The notes beneath the pieces were generated by a model. The model was not told the origin of the DNA, made no database searches, and saw only the letters and a program-made list of their open reading frames with translations. Shown piece by piece: positions 7,837 to 16,449 of a stretch of 64,000 nucleotides of DNA. Every line of letters starts with the position of its first letter. Position 1 is the stretch's first letter. Made by a program: the position numbers and the translations under genes. The stretch lies in NCBI GenBank assembly GCA_034669145.1, contig JAXDNY010000076.1, forward strand, positions 9,670 to 73,669. Direction: 5' to 3'. Source of the stretch: PALSA-894 sp034669145 (GTDB taxonomy: Bacteria > Pseudomonadota > Alphaproteobacteria > Rhizobiales > Xanthobacteraceae).

Positions 7837-8315
7837 CGTTGACGATCCGCGCCGCGCGTCCGGGCGAGGCGCCGCTCGTCCTCGCGTTCGTGCGCGATCT
7901 CGCCGACTACGAAAAGCTCTCGCACACGGTCGTGGCGACCGAGGCGATCCTCAACGACGCGCTGTTCGCCGATCGGCCGCGCGTGTTCTGCGAATTCGCC
8001 GAATGGGACGGCGAGGTGGTCGGCTTCGCGGTTTGGCTACTCGACTATTCGACCTTCACGGGCCGTCACGGCATCTATCTGGAGGACCTGTTCGTGCGTC
8101 CCGCCCATCGCGGCAAGGGGATCGGCAAGGCGCTGATGATCCATCTGGCGCGGGAGTGCATGGCGCGCGGCGCCACGAACTTCCAATGGTCGGTGCTCGA
8201 CTGGAACAAGCCCTCGATCGATTTCTACAAATCGCTCGGTGCGGCGCCGCTCGACGCGTGGACCATCTACCGCGTGAGCGACGATGCGCTCGCGCGGCTT
8301 GCGGAACGCGCGTGA
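7833..8315 (+). CDS. GNAT-family N-acetyltransferase
   Basis: A 160-residue GCN5-related acetyltransferase. The acetyl-CoA pyrophosphate loop is visible as VRPAHRGKGIGKALM (about residues 89-103), preceded by the strand GIYLEDLFV and followed by NFQWSVLDWNKPSIDFYKSL. This layout matches the spermidine/diamine-acetyltransferase-like branch of GNATs, but the substrate cannot be told from sequence. It starts with GTG at 7833, overlapping the thyA stop, and its own stop overlaps the folA ATG, so it is co-translated with thyA and folA. Confidence 0.93.
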   Translation: MTLTIRAARPGEAPLVLAFVRDLADYEKLSHTVVATEAILNDALFADRPRVFCEFAEWDGEVVGFAVWLLDYSTFTGRHGIYLEDLFVRPAHRGKGIGKALMIHLARECMARGATNFQWSVLDWNKPSIDFYKSLGAAPLDAWTIYRVSDDALARLAERA

Positions 8316-8839
8316 TGCAGATCGTCCTGATCGCGGCGGTCGCGGATAACGGCGTGATCGGGCGCGGCGGCAGGATGCCGTGGCGGCTGAAATCCGACAT
8401 GCGGCATTTCGTTGCGCTCACGAAGGGCAAGCCGGTGGTGATGGGGCGCAAAACGTATGACTCAACGCACATCAAGCCGCTGCCCAACCGCACCAACATC
8501 GTGGTGACGCGCGACAGGAATTTCACCGCTCCCGGCGTGCTGGTCGCGTCTTCGCTTGAAGCCGCACTCGAAGCCGCGCGGGGCGATGCGCTGCGGCGCG
8601 GCACCGACATCATGGTGATCGGCGGTGCCGACATCTACGCGCAGGCGATGCCGCTGGCCGGCCGGCTGGAGTTCACGCAGATCCACATGACACCGGAAGG
8701 CGATTCGCTCTTTCCCGCGATCGATCCCGCGGTCTGGCGCGAAGCCGCAAGGGAAGCTCACCCGGCCGGTCCGGACGACGATGCCGCATACGATTTCGTG
8801 AGCTATCTCAAGGCAAACGCGCTAGACCCTCCCCGTTAA
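8315..8839 (+). CDS. folA: Dihydrofolate reductase
   Basis: Reduces dihydrofolate to tetrahydrofolate with NADPH and so completes the cycle opened by ThyA. The 174-residue protein begins MQIVLIAAVADNGVIGRGG with the Met20-loop sequence followed by MPWRLKSDMRHF, the substrate-site acid in that helix, and GKPVVMGRKTYDS. Later motifs are TNIVVTRDRNF and MVIGGADIYAQAM. ATG 8315 overlaps the acetyltransferase stop; the same frame stays open far upstream but without coding character. Family assignment is firm. Confidence 0.97.
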   Translation: MQIVLIAAVADNGVIGRGGRMPWRLKSDMRHFVALTKGKPVVMGRKTYDSTHIKPLPNRTNIVVTRDRNFTAPGVLVASSLEAALEAARGDALRRGTDIMVIGGADIYAQAMPLAGRLEFTQIHMTPEGDSLFPAIDPAVWREAAREAHPAGPDDDAAYDFVSYLKANALDPPR

Positions 8840-8878
8840 CCGAGGCTCCGCGACGGCAGGCCGCAGCGCGGCAACGCG

Positions 8879-8907
8879 TTGAAAGGGGCAGGGGCGTCCC
8901 ATATAAC
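8879..8907 (+). promoter_or_regulatory. Sigma70-type promoter for hflKC
   Basis: TTGAAA (8879-8884) and TATAAC (8902-8907) are separated by exactly 17 bases, and the -10 lies about 50 bases upstream of hflK. This is one of the two best housekeeping-type promoters seen in the window. The discriminator region after it is GC-rich (ccccgcgggg). Confidence 0.65.
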
Positions 8908-8958
8908 CCCGCGGGGACACGCGCCCGGCCGCCAGATGCCGGGGCAGGAGACATCTAG

Positions 8959-10101
8959 ATGCCATGGAGTAATCAAGGCGGCGGACCGTGGGGCTCGGGA
9001 GGCGGCTCCAAGGGGCCGTGGGGCTCGGGTCCGCAGTCGACCGGCCCAACCCCGCCCGACCTCGAGGAATTGCTGCGCCGCAGCCAGGACAAGCTGAAAA
9101 GCGTGCTGCCGGGCGGCAATCTCGGCGGCCGTGGCATTGCGCTGATCCTGCTCGCGGCAATCGTGGTGTGGGGCTTCTCGGGCTTCTTCCGCGTCGAGCC
9201 CGACGAGTTGGGCGTGGTGCTGCGTTTCGGGAAATACACCCGCGACGCCAAGCCGGGCCTGAACTACCACCTGCCTTATCCGGTCGAGACCGTGCTCACC
9301 CCGAAGGTCACGCGCGTCAACCGCATCGACATCGGCATGCGGCTGATCGAGGACCCGCGCCGCGGCGGCACGACATTGCGCGACGTGCCGGAGGAAAGCC
9401 TGATGCTCACCGGCGACGAGAACATCGTCGACGTCGACGTGTCGGTGTTCTGGCTGGTCAAGACCGGCGGGGCCGGCGAATACTTGTTCAACATCCAGAA
9501 TCCGGAAGGCACCGTGAAGGCGGTCGCCGAGAGCGCGATGCGCGAGGTGATCGGCCGCTCGGAAATCCAGCCGATCCTCACGGGCGCGCGGCAGACGATC
9601 GAGACAGGCGTGCATGACCTGATGCAGAAGGTGCTGGACGGCTATCAGGCCGGCGTGCAGGTCACGCAGGTGCAGATGCAGAAGGTCGATCCGCCCGCGC
9701 AGGTGATCGACAGCTTCCGCGACGTGCAGGCGGCGCGCGCCGACCTCGAACGCGCGCAGAACGAAGCGCAGACCTACGCCAACCGCGTGGTGCCGGAAGC
9801 GCGTGGTAAGGCGGCGCAGATCCAGCAGTCGGCCGAAGCCTACCGCGAGCAGACGGTCGCCGAGGCCAAGGGTCAGGCGGCGCGCTTCAGCCAGGTCTAC
9901 GAGCAATACAAGAAGGCGCCCGTGGTCACCCGCCAGCGCATCTATCTGGAGACGATGGAGCGCGTGTTCGGCGGCACCGACAAGATCCTGCTCGACTCGG
10001 CCGGTGGGTCCGGGGGGGGCAATGCGGGCGGCGTCGTGCCGATCCTGCCGCTCAATGAGATGTTGCGGCGCGCGCCGGGCACGGGAGGCACCACCCAATG
10101 A
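8959..10101 (+). CDS. hflK: HflK, membrane protease modulator (SPFH/prohibitin family)
   Basis: HflK and HflC form a large inner-membrane complex that surrounds and modulates the FtsH protease. The 380-residue product has a Gly/Pro/Trp-rich cytoplasmic N-terminus (GGGPWGSGGGSKGPWGSG), one membrane helix near residues 54-76, and an SPFH domain from GFFRVEPDELGVVLRFGKY. A long Ala/Glu/Gln coiled segment follows (RADLERAQNEAQTYANRV). Overlap of its stop with the hflC start (ATGA, 10098-10101) is the usual operon arrangement. Firm assignment. Confidence 0.97.
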   Translation: MPWSNQGGGPWGSGGGSKGPWGSGPQSTGPTPPDLEELLRRSQDKLKSVLPGGNLGGRGIALILLAAIVVWGFSGFFRVEPDELGVVLRFGKYTRDAKPGLNYHLPYPVETVLTPKVTRVNRIDIGMRLIEDPRRGGTTLRDVPEESLMLTGDENIVDVDVSVFWLVKTGGAGEYLFNIQNPEGTVKAVAESAMREVIGRSEIQPILTGARQTIETGVHDLMQKVLDGYQAGVQVTQVQMQKVDPPAQVIDSFRDVQAARADLERAQNEAQTYANRVVPEARGKAAQIQQSAEAYREQTVAEAKGQAARFSQVYEQYKKAPVVTRQRIYLETMERVFGGTDKILLDSAGGSGGGNAGGVVPILPLNEMLRRAPGTGGTTQ

Positions 10102-11021
10102 AGCTCGGTATCGCCGGCGGCGTCCTCGCCGTTCTCGCCGTCATTGCCGCCATCGTCGGCTACTCGTCGCTGTTCACGGTCTATCAGACCCGCCTCGCGC
10201 TCGTGGTCCGGCTCGGTCAGCCGGTACGCGTCGTCACCGAGCCGGGCCTGAACTTCAAGATCCCGCTGATCGACAGCGTCATCTATGTCGACAAGCGCAT
10301 CCTCGACCTGGAAAACGCCGCGCAGGAAGTGATCGCCTCGGACCAGAAGCGGCTCGTGGTCGATGCCTTCGCGCGCTACAAGATCGTCGACGCGCTGTTG
10401 TTCTATCAATCGGTCGGCTCGATCGAGGGCGCCAATTCGCGGCTCTCGACACTGCTCAACGCGGCGCTGCGCCGTGTGCTCGGCGAATCGACGCTCACTC
10501 ATGTGGTGCGCGATGAGCGCGCCGCGCTGATGGCGCGGGTGCGCGACCAGCTCAATCGCGAGGCCGCGAGTTTCGGCATCACCGTGGTGGATGTGCGTAT
10601 CCGCCGTGCCGACCTGCCGGAGCAGAACAGCCAAGCGGTCTATCAGCGCATGCAGACCGAGCGTCAGCGCGAAGCGGCTGAATTCCGCGCCAACGGCAGC
10701 CAGCGCAAGCAGGAAATCCAGGCGCGTGCCGACCGCGACGTGACGGTGTTGCTTGCCGACGCTCAGGCGAGGGGCGACACCATCCGCGGCGAGGGCGAGG
10801 CGGAACGCAATCGCATCTTCGCAGAAGCGTTCGGCAAGGATCCGGACTTCTTCGCGTTCTATCGCTCAATGCAGGCCTACGAGTCAGGCCTGCGCCACAA
10901 CGACACCCGCATGGTGCTGCGGCCGGATTCGGACTTCTTCAAATACTTCTCCGATCCGGCTGGCAGGTCGAACGGGCAGGGCAACGCTCAGCCACCGAGC
11001 AGCCCCCAGCCGAAGCAATAG
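10098..11021 (+). CDS. hflC: HflC, membrane protease modulator (SPFH/prohibitin family)
   Basis: Partner of HflK in the FtsH-associated membrane complex. The 307-residue product has one N-terminal membrane helix (about residues 5-25). The SPFH domain follows, with the HflC-type stretches YQTRLALVVRLGQPVRVVTE and IPLIDSVIYVDKRILDLE, then the conserved RMQTERQREAAEFRANG and GEGEAERNRIFAEAFGKDP near the end. The C-terminal tail is Gln/Pro/Ser-rich. The gene overlaps hflK by four bases. A stem-loop just after the stop may end part of the transcript. Confidence 0.97.
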   Translation: MKLGIAGGVLAVLAVIAAIVGYSSLFTVYQTRLALVVRLGQPVRVVTEPGLNFKIPLIDSVIYVDKRILDLENAAQEVIASDQKRLVVDAFARYKIVDALLFYQSVGSIEGANSRLSTLLNAALRRVLGESTLTHVVRDERAALMARVRDQLNREAASFGITVVDVRIRRADLPEQNSQAVYQRMQTERQREAAEFRANGSQRKQEIQARADRDVTVLLADAQARGDTIRGEGEAERNRIFAEAFGKDPDFFAFYRSMQAYESGLRHNDTRMVLRPDSDFFKYFSDPAGRSNGQGNAQPPSSPQPKQ

Positions 11022-11024
11022 CGC

Positions 11025-11048
11025 ACGCCGCGGCCGGTGCCGCGGCGT
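11025..11048 (+). terminator. Stem-loop after hflC
   Basis: Perfect 9-bp arms acgccgcgg (11025-11033) and ccgcggcgt (11040-11048) enclose a six-base loop directly after the hflC stop. The T-run is weak (ttcatt), so it may be a partial terminator or 3'-end stabiliser rather than a full stop before the DUF2065 gene. Confidence 0.5.
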
Positions 11049-11066
11049 TCATTCCGGTTGCCCCTC

Positions 11067-11252
11067 ATGGCGGATTTCATCGTCGCGCTCGGCCTCGTGT
11101 TCGTGATCGAGGGGCTGATCTTCGCCGTGAGCCCGGCCTCCGCCAAGAACGCCATGGCGCATGTCATGGAAACCGCCGACGGTCCGTTGCGCGCGGTCGG
11201 GATCGTGTCGGCGGTGCTCGGCGTGATCCTGGTGTGGTTCGTGCGGGGGTAA
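11067..11252 (+). CDS. DUF2065 family small membrane protein (YjeT-like)
   Basis: A 61-residue protein with two membrane helices: MADFIVALGLVFVIEGLIFA and VGIVSAVLGVILVWFVRG. It matches the YjeT/DUF2065 plan, a small protein family encoded next to hflKC in many proteobacteria. Its biochemical role is unknown; the conserved neighbourhood suggests a part in FtsH/HflKC membrane quality control. ATG 11067 gives the family-typical length; an in-frame GTG further upstream would run into the hflC stem-loop and is less likely. Confidence 0.88.
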   Translation: MADFIVALGLVFVIEGLIFAVSPASAKNAMAHVMETADGPLRAVGIVSAVLGVILVWFVRG

Positions 11253-11292
11253 CGGCTATCTGGCGTGCCGATTGCCGCCTACGAACGAACCC

Positions 11293-12891
11293 TCACGATT
11301 TCCTCGCCAGGAACGCGCGCGCTTCGCTCACGTCGGCCCGGGTGTTGTCGGCATCGGCCGCGATCGCGACCACCTTGCCGTAGTACTCCCGCGCCTTGGC
11401 GGCGTTGCCGGACATTTCGGCGGCCTTGCCGGCACCCGCGTAGGCGCCGAGCCGGTTCGGCTCCTTTTTCAGCACCGCCTCGAAGGCAACGAGCGCTTCC
11501 TTCGCGTTGCCGCGTTCGAGCAGCATGACGCCGTAGAGCTCGCGCGCGGGCTTCGGCACGCCGGGGGTGACGGGATGCTTTTCGGTGCGATCTTCCGCAT
11601 CGGCGGCCGCGCTCATCGCCTTGAGGGCTTCGGCGTGTTTGCCTTCCGCGTAGAGCACCCAGGCCGAGGCGACCTTGCCCTGAATATCGACCTGCTCGGA
11701 CCAATAGCCGTCCTTGGCGGCAATCAGCTTGTCGCGCAGTTCGTCGAGCTTGGCGACGTCCGTCTTGGCGGCCTCGGGATCACCCGAGCGCGCCGCGCCA
11801 AGCGCGCGCGCAAAATGCGTGATGGCCTGGATATTGGCGAGCGGGCTCGGCCGCACCGTCAGTTCGGCTGCTGCCTTCCAGTCGCCGCGTTCCAGCGCGT
11901 AGCGTGCCGGCGAGATAGCCAGTGCATACGGCCCGACAAAGTATGTCTCGGTGAAATCGGCGACCGTCGTCATCTCGTCGATGACGGCCTTGGCATTCTT
12001 GTCCTGCCCGAGCTGCAGATAGGCATAGACCTGATAGTCCATCGCATGCAGTTGCTCGTGGGGTTCCTTGGCTTCCTTCGCGACACGCAGCGACATCGCG
12101 TTGGAGTCGATCGACTCCTTCCAGTACCCGACGCGGGTAAAGATGTGCGAGGGCATGTGTTGCGCGTGCGACGCGCCGGGGGCGATCTTGGCGTAGAGCC
12201 GAGCGGCTTCGAGGCCTTTGTCGGCAAGCGCCGGCGTGTCGTAGAGATGGATCAGATAGTGCGCGACGCCGGGATGGCGCGGCTGGCGTTTGAAGATCGG
12301 CTCCAGGATCGCGGCGCCTTTGAGCTGGTTGGCGTAGGTCTTGTCGTTCGGTGAGGCCGCGGCGTTGAGCGCGATGCCGTACAAGATCTGTGTCTCGTCG
12401 TCGCCCGGATAGCGCGCCGCCATGGTCTCCATCGCCTTGAGATAGTTCTGCACGCGCACGCCGCGCGGAACTGTCTCGTGGTCCGCGTAGATGACGGCGA
12501 GCGCATCGATGAAGTCGCGTTCCCGTTGGGTCTTGGCGCCCACGCTTTTGGCCTTGGCGATCGCGATGGCCCCTTCGGCCAGGTTCTTCGCCGGAGGGGG
12601 AACATGCGGATTCAACAACAGGCTGAGCGCGATTCCCCAATAGGCAATGCCGCATTCCGGATCGGCCTTGAGGGTCTCCTCGAAAATCTCCTTCGACGAC
12701 TGGTACCAGAACGAATGCTGGTAGCGCATCGCGCGATCGAAGCGCCGCTGCGCGGTCTCGTTGCAGGATGTTTCGAAATGAACGATGCCGAACTGCTTCT
12801 CGGCATCGTCCTGCTGCGCAAGGGCGGGAACCGGCAAGGCGGTGGCCGCGAGGGCAACGGCTGTGGCGAGCAGGCTGATTTTTTTCGACAT
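11293..12891 (-). CDS. Exported tetratricopeptide-repeat protein
   Basis: A 532-residue protein that starts with a signal peptide, MSKKISLLATAVALAATALP ending near PALAQ. TPR-like helices follow throughout. Conserved blocks include NETAQRRFDRAMRYQHSFWY, ECGIAYWGIALSLLLNPHV, HYLIHLYDTP, and HAQHMPSHIFTRVGYW. The repeated His residues in HYLIH and HMPSHIF are conserved in this family, whose function is not known. It is divergent from a CadC/TolB/TPR regulator, with 121 bases between the starts, so the two are probably linked functionally. Confidence 0.88.
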   Translation of the reverse strand: MSKKISLLATAVALAATALPVPALAQQDDAEKQFGIVHFETSCNETAQRRFDRAMRYQHSFWYQSSKEIFEETLKADPECGIAYWGIALSLLLNPHVPPPAKNLAEGAIAIAKAKSVGAKTQRERDFIDALAVIYADHETVPRGVRVQNYLKAMETMAARYPGDDETQILYGIALNAAASPNDKTYANQLKGAAILEPIFKRQPRHPGVAHYLIHLYDTPALADKGLEAARLYAKIAPGASHAQHMPSHIFTRVGYWKESIDSNAMSLRVAKEAKEPHEQLHAMDYQVYAYLQLGQDKNAKAVIDEMTTVADFTETYFVGPYALAISPARYALERGDWKAAAELTVRPSPLANIQAITHFARALGAARSGDPEAAKTDVAKLDELRDKLIAAKDGYWSEQVDIQGKVASAWVLYAEGKHAEALKAMSAAADAEDRTEKHPVTPGVPKPARELYGVMLLERGNAKEALVAFEAVLKKEPNRLGAYAGAGKAAEMSGNAAKAREYYGKVVAIAADADNTRADVSEARAFLARKS

Positions 12892-13012
12892 GGATGGCGC
12901 CTCCAAACAGAGTTGTGGCGTCTGACGGTAGGAGCCTCCTGGCGCGAAGTCATAAGCGAGAAACGGGATTTCTATGGGAGCCCGTGTGCTAATCTCCGAA
13001 GCGGAGAAATTC

Positions 13013-14632
13013 ATGGCGGAACGGACACTTACCTTCGGACGCTATCGTCTGGAGCCACGCGGCGGACTGATGTCCGGCGCGCGCGAGGTCAAGCTCACTC
13101 CGAAGGCGCTCGCGCTCTTGTCCTTCCTCGCCGAACGCCCCGGCGAGGTGATCACGAAGGAAGAGTTATTCGGCGCCGTATGGCCGGAAACCACGGTCGG
13201 CGACGCGGCGCTCGTCACCTGCATCCAGGAGCTTCGCCGCGCGCTGCGCGACGATGCCCGCAAGCCCCACTACATCGAGACACTGCACCGGCGCGGCTAC
13301 CGGTTCATCGGAAAGACCGCGTCAGCGCCCCCCGGCGCCGCGTCCGACAACGAGGCTCCCGGCCTACCGCTGCCCGACCGCCCCTCAATCGCGGTGCTGC
13401 CGTTCGACAACATGAGCGACGATGCCGATCAGGAGCACTTTGCCGACGGCATGTCCGAGGACCTGATCACCGGGCTTTCCCGCATCCGCTGGCTGTTCGT
13501 CATCGCCCGCAACTCGAGCTTCGTCTACAAGCACCGCGCGGTCGACGTCAAAGAGGTCTCACGCGCGCTTGGCGTACGCTATGTGCTCGAAGGCAGCGTG
13601 CGCCGCGCCGGCAACAGGCTGCGCGTCAGCGCGCAGCTCATCGATGCGACGACCGGCGGCCATCACTGGGCCGAACGCTACGACCGTGAGCTCGGCGACA
13701 TCTTCGCCGTGCAGGACGACATCACCCGCAGCGTCGCGGCTGCGATCGAACCGCAACTGCTGGCCGCGGAGGGCGTTCGCGCGATGGCGCGCTCCGCCGA
13801 CGATCTCGGGGCCTGGGAGCTTGTGGCGCGCGCGCAAACCCATGTCTCCCGCATGGCGAAGGCGGATTACGAGACGGCGATCGGCGTCCTCGAGCGGGCC
13901 GTCGAGGCCTATCCGGACTACGCCCCGGCGCGAAGCCTGCTGGGGTTCTGCCTCGCATTTGCCGCGCATATGGGGTGGATCGATCGCCATCCGGACTCGC
14001 TTCCGGGCCTCGAGCACGCGACCCGCGCCATTGCGCTCGACGATCGCGATCCCGGGGGACACATCGCGCTCGGCTATTCGGCGTTGATGGAAAAGCGCAC
14101 CGGGGAATCGATCGCGTCCTTTCGCCGGGCGGTCAACCTCAATCCGAATTCCGCCGCGGCCCATGCGCATCTCGGCCGCGGCCTCGCGTTCGCCGGACAG
14201 GATCGCGAGTCGATCGAGCATTCGGAAGAGGGCATCAGGCTCAGTCCGCTCGATCCGATGATGGCGCTGTGGTTCGGGGCCATTGCGGTCGCTCACTTTG
14301 CCGCCGGGCGCTATGCGGAATCGGCCCACTACACGACGGAAGCCGTGCGTTTGCGCCCGGGCTTTCAAGGCGCGCACCGCCTGCATTGTGCGAGCCTCGC
14401 GCTGGCCGGGCATATCGACGAAGCGCGTACGTACTTGCCAACGGTGCGACGCGAGCAGCCGCAGCTATCGATCGATTGGATCAGGGTGAACGTTCCCTAC
14501 CAGACGCCCGAGCTGATGGAGCGTTTTCTGGACGGAATGCGCAAAGCCGGCCTGAAGGACGACGGCCCCAAACCCGGTTGCCGCCCGGAAAATACCGGCC
14601 AGCCGCCTTTCCGCCCCAATCCCCACGCCTAG
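13013..14632 (+). CDS. CadC-type winged-helix regulator with TolB-like and TPR domains
   Basis: A 539-residue protein. Residues 1-100 form an OmpR/CadC-type winged helix: LTFGRYRLEPRGGLM, VKLTPKALALLSFLAERPGE, then RDDARKPHYIETLHRRGYRF. Residues 120-250 resemble the TolB N-terminal-like domain found after such helices (PSIAVLPFDNMSDDADQEHF, GVRYVLEGSVRRAGNRLRVS). The rest holds TPRs (AIALDDRDPGGHIALGYSAL, AVNLNPNSAAAHAHLGRGLA). No membrane helix is evident, unlike E. coli CadC. ATG 13013 has GGAG upstream. It probably controls the divergent TPR gene or senses a peptide or protein ligand. Confidence 0.9.
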   Translation: MAERTLTFGRYRLEPRGGLMSGAREVKLTPKALALLSFLAERPGEVITKEELFGAVWPETTVGDAALVTCIQELRRALRDDARKPHYIETLHRRGYRFIGKTASAPPGAASDNEAPGLPLPDRPSIAVLPFDNMSDDADQEHFADGMSEDLITGLSRIRWLFVIARNSSFVYKHRAVDVKEVSRALGVRYVLEGSVRRAGNRLRVSAQLIDATTGGHHWAERYDRELGDIFAVQDDITRSVAAAIEPQLLAAEGVRAMARSADDLGAWELVARAQTHVSRMAKADYETAIGVLERAVEAYPDYAPARSLLGFCLAFAAHMGWIDRHPDSLPGLEHATRAIALDDRDPGGHIALGYSALMEKRTGESIASFRRAVNLNPNSAAAHAHLGRGLAFAGQDRESIEHSEEGIRLSPLDPMMALWFGAIAVAHFAAGRYAESAHYTTEAVRLRPGFQGAHRLHCASLALAGHIDEARTYLPTVRREQPQLSIDWIRVNVPYQTPELMERFLDGMRKAGLKDDGPKPGCRPENTGQPPFRPNPHA

Positions 14633-14719
14633 TTGTTCCGCGACGATACTACCCTTGCGTCCGGCCCTGACCGGGGGCACTGTCGCCAAGAATCTCATGA
14701 CCTTGGAGCTTTGACGCCC

Positions 14720-16258
14720 ATGGCTGGCACCTTCCTCGCCAACGTCCGCCGACCCGCGCTTGCGATGGCCGCAGCGGCAGTGATCGCGTTCCCGCTCGCC
14801 GCACAGGCTCAGCGCGGACCCGACAAGATCGCCGACGTGGCCGAAGCGGTCATCGACGCGGTCGTCAACATCTCGACCTCGCAGACCGTCGCGGCCGGCG
14901 GGCCGTCGCGGCCGGGACAGGGACAGGGACAGGGACAGGGACCGGGGCAGGGCGACGGGCCGCAAGCGCGTCCAGGTCCGAACCTGCCGCCCGGTTCGCC
15001 GTTCGAGGAATTCTTCGAGGAGTTCTTCAAAAACCGCCGCGGCCAGGGCGAGAACAAGGGCGCGCCGCAAGGACCGCGCCGGGTCAATTCGCTCGGCTCC
15101 GGCTTCGTCATCGACGCCGAGGGTCTGGTCGTCACCAACAATCACGTCATCGCGGACGCCGACGAGATCAGCGTCGTGTTCAACGACGGCAGCAAGCTGA
15201 AGGCCGAGCTGATCGGCAAGGATTCCAAGACCGACCTCGCGCTGCTGCGCATCAAGCCCGACAAGCCGCTGAAGGCGGTGAAGTTCGCCAACTCCGACAA
15301 GCTGCGGCTCGGCGAATGGGTGATTGCGATCGGCAATCCGTTCAGCCTCGGCGGCTCGGTGACGGCCGGCATCGTGTCGGCGCGCAACCGCGACATCAAT
15401 TCCGGGCCGTATGACAATTACATCCAGACCGACGCCGCCATTAACCGCGGCAATTCGGGCGGACCGCTGTTCAACCTCGATGGCGAAGTCGTCGGCGTCA
15501 ACACCGCGATCATCTCGCCGTCGGGCGGCTCGATCGGTATCGGCTTTGCGGTGCCGGCGAACACCGCGATGGCGGTGCTCGATCAGTTGCGCGAGTTCAA
15601 GGAAGTACGGCGCGGCTGGCTCGGCGTGCGCATCCAGCAGGTGACCGACGACATCGCCGAAAGCCTCGGCATCAAGCCGGTGCGCGGCGCGCTCGTCGCC
15701 GGCATCGACGACAAGGGCCCGGCCAAGCCCGCCGGCATCGAACCGGGCGACGTGATCGTCAAGTTCGACGGCAAGGACATCAAGGAGATGCGCGACCTGC
15801 CGAAGATCGTCGGCGATACGCCGATCGGCAAGGACGTGCCGGTGGTGATCGTCCGCAAGGGCAAGGAAGAGGTGAAGACCGTGCGGCTCGGCCGGCTCGA
15901 GGACACGCCGCAGCAGGCTTCGGTGAAGACCGACGCGCCGGCGGAAGAAAAGTCCGTAGTGCAGAAGGCGCTCGGCCTCAACCTCGCCGGCATGACCGAT
16001 GACCTGCGCAAGAAGTACAAGATCAAGGACGCCGTGAAGGGCGTTGTGATCACCGCCGTGGAGGCGAATTCGGCCGCCGCCGAGAAGCGGCTCAACGCCG
16101 GCGACGTCATCGTCAAGGTCACCGACGAGGAAGTCACCAATCCGGCGGACGTGCAGAAGCGCATCGACCAGCTCAAGAAAGACGGCAAGAAGACCGCGCT
16201 GCTGCTGGTCGCGAATGCCGAGGGCGATGTGCGTTTTGTCGCGCTGACGCTGCAGTAG
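14720..16258 (+). CDS. DegP/MucD-type periplasmic serine protease
   Basis: Periplasmic Do-family endoprotease and chaperone for misfolded envelope proteins; 512 residues. A signal peptide covers about 1-32 (PLAAQA before QRGPDK). The trypsin-like domain has His142 in NNHVIADAD, Asp172 in SKTDLALLRIKPDKP and Ser246 in NRGNSGGPLFNLDGEVVG. Two PDZ domains follow (about 290-370 and 420-500). A Gln/Gly-rich linker near residues 65-85 is encoded by a tandem hexamer. ATG 14720 gives the signal peptide; the upstream in-frame TTG does not. Confidence 0.95.
   Translation: MAGTFLANVRRPALAMAAAAVIAFPLAAQAQRGPDKIADVAEAVIDAVVNISTSQTVAAGGPSRPGQGQGQGQGPGQGDGPQARPGPNLPPGSPFEEFFEEFFKNRRGQGENKGAPQGPRRVNSLGSGFVIDAEGLVVTNNHVIADADEISVVFNDGSKLKAELIGKDSKTDLALLRIKPDKPLKAVKFANSDKLRLGEWVIAIGNPFSLGGSVTAGIVSARNRDINSGPYDNYIQTDAAINRGNSGGPLFNLDGEVVGVNTAIISPSGGSIGIGFAVPANTAMAVLDQLREFKEVRRGWLGVRIQQVTDDIAESLGIKPVRGALVAGIDDKGPAKPAGIEPGDVIVKFDGKDIKEMRDLPKIVGDTPIGKDVPVVIVRKGKEEVKTVRLGRLEDTPQQASVKTDAPAEEKSVVQKALGLNLAGMTDDLRKKYKIKDAVKGVVITAVEANSAAAEKRLNAGDVIVKVTDEEVTNPADVQKRIDQLKKDGKKTALLLVANAEGDVRFVALTLQ
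14914..14937 (+). repeat. Tandem hexanucleotide (gggaca x4) inside the protease gene
   Basis: Four perfect copies of gggaca, followed by gggacc, encode a Gly-Gln repeat in the low-complexity linker between the signal peptide and the protease domain. Because the unit is six bases, slippage would add or remove Gly-Gln pairs without changing frame. Confidence 0.85.
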
Positions 16259-16300
16259 CCTCCGCCTTTCCCCGCACGCGGGAAGAGGAAAGCGATCGCA

Positions 16301-16383
16301 GGGCGGGCAAAGGCGCGATTGCGCCGTGCCCGCCTTCTCTTTTTCCACGCTGCGTCGGCGGGCACGCTTCGCTTTGCCCGCCC
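16301..16383. repeat. Two related palindromic units in the gap after the protease gene
   Basis: ggcgggca (16302-16309) pairs with tgcccgcc (16327-16334), with a further aggcgc/gcgcc stem inside. A second unit just downstream repeats the ggcgggca ... tgcccgcc arms (about 16358-16382) around cgcttcgct. The same arm sequence used twice marks this as an extragenic palindromic repeat. The first stem may act as a processing or termination signal for the protease mRNA. No gene is seen between 16259 and 16449. Confidence 0.6.
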
Positions 16384-16449
16384 TACGTGCAGTTGACTTG
16401 ATGGCTGCGCCCGGCGAGCTTACGCACAAACATGTTACGGGAGGCGACG

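Noticed and set aside
14914..14937. Tandem repeat considered as a CRISPR-like or VNTR array
   Set aside because: Units are six bases, in frame inside a gene, with no spacers; no CRISPR repeat-spacer pattern was seen anywhere.
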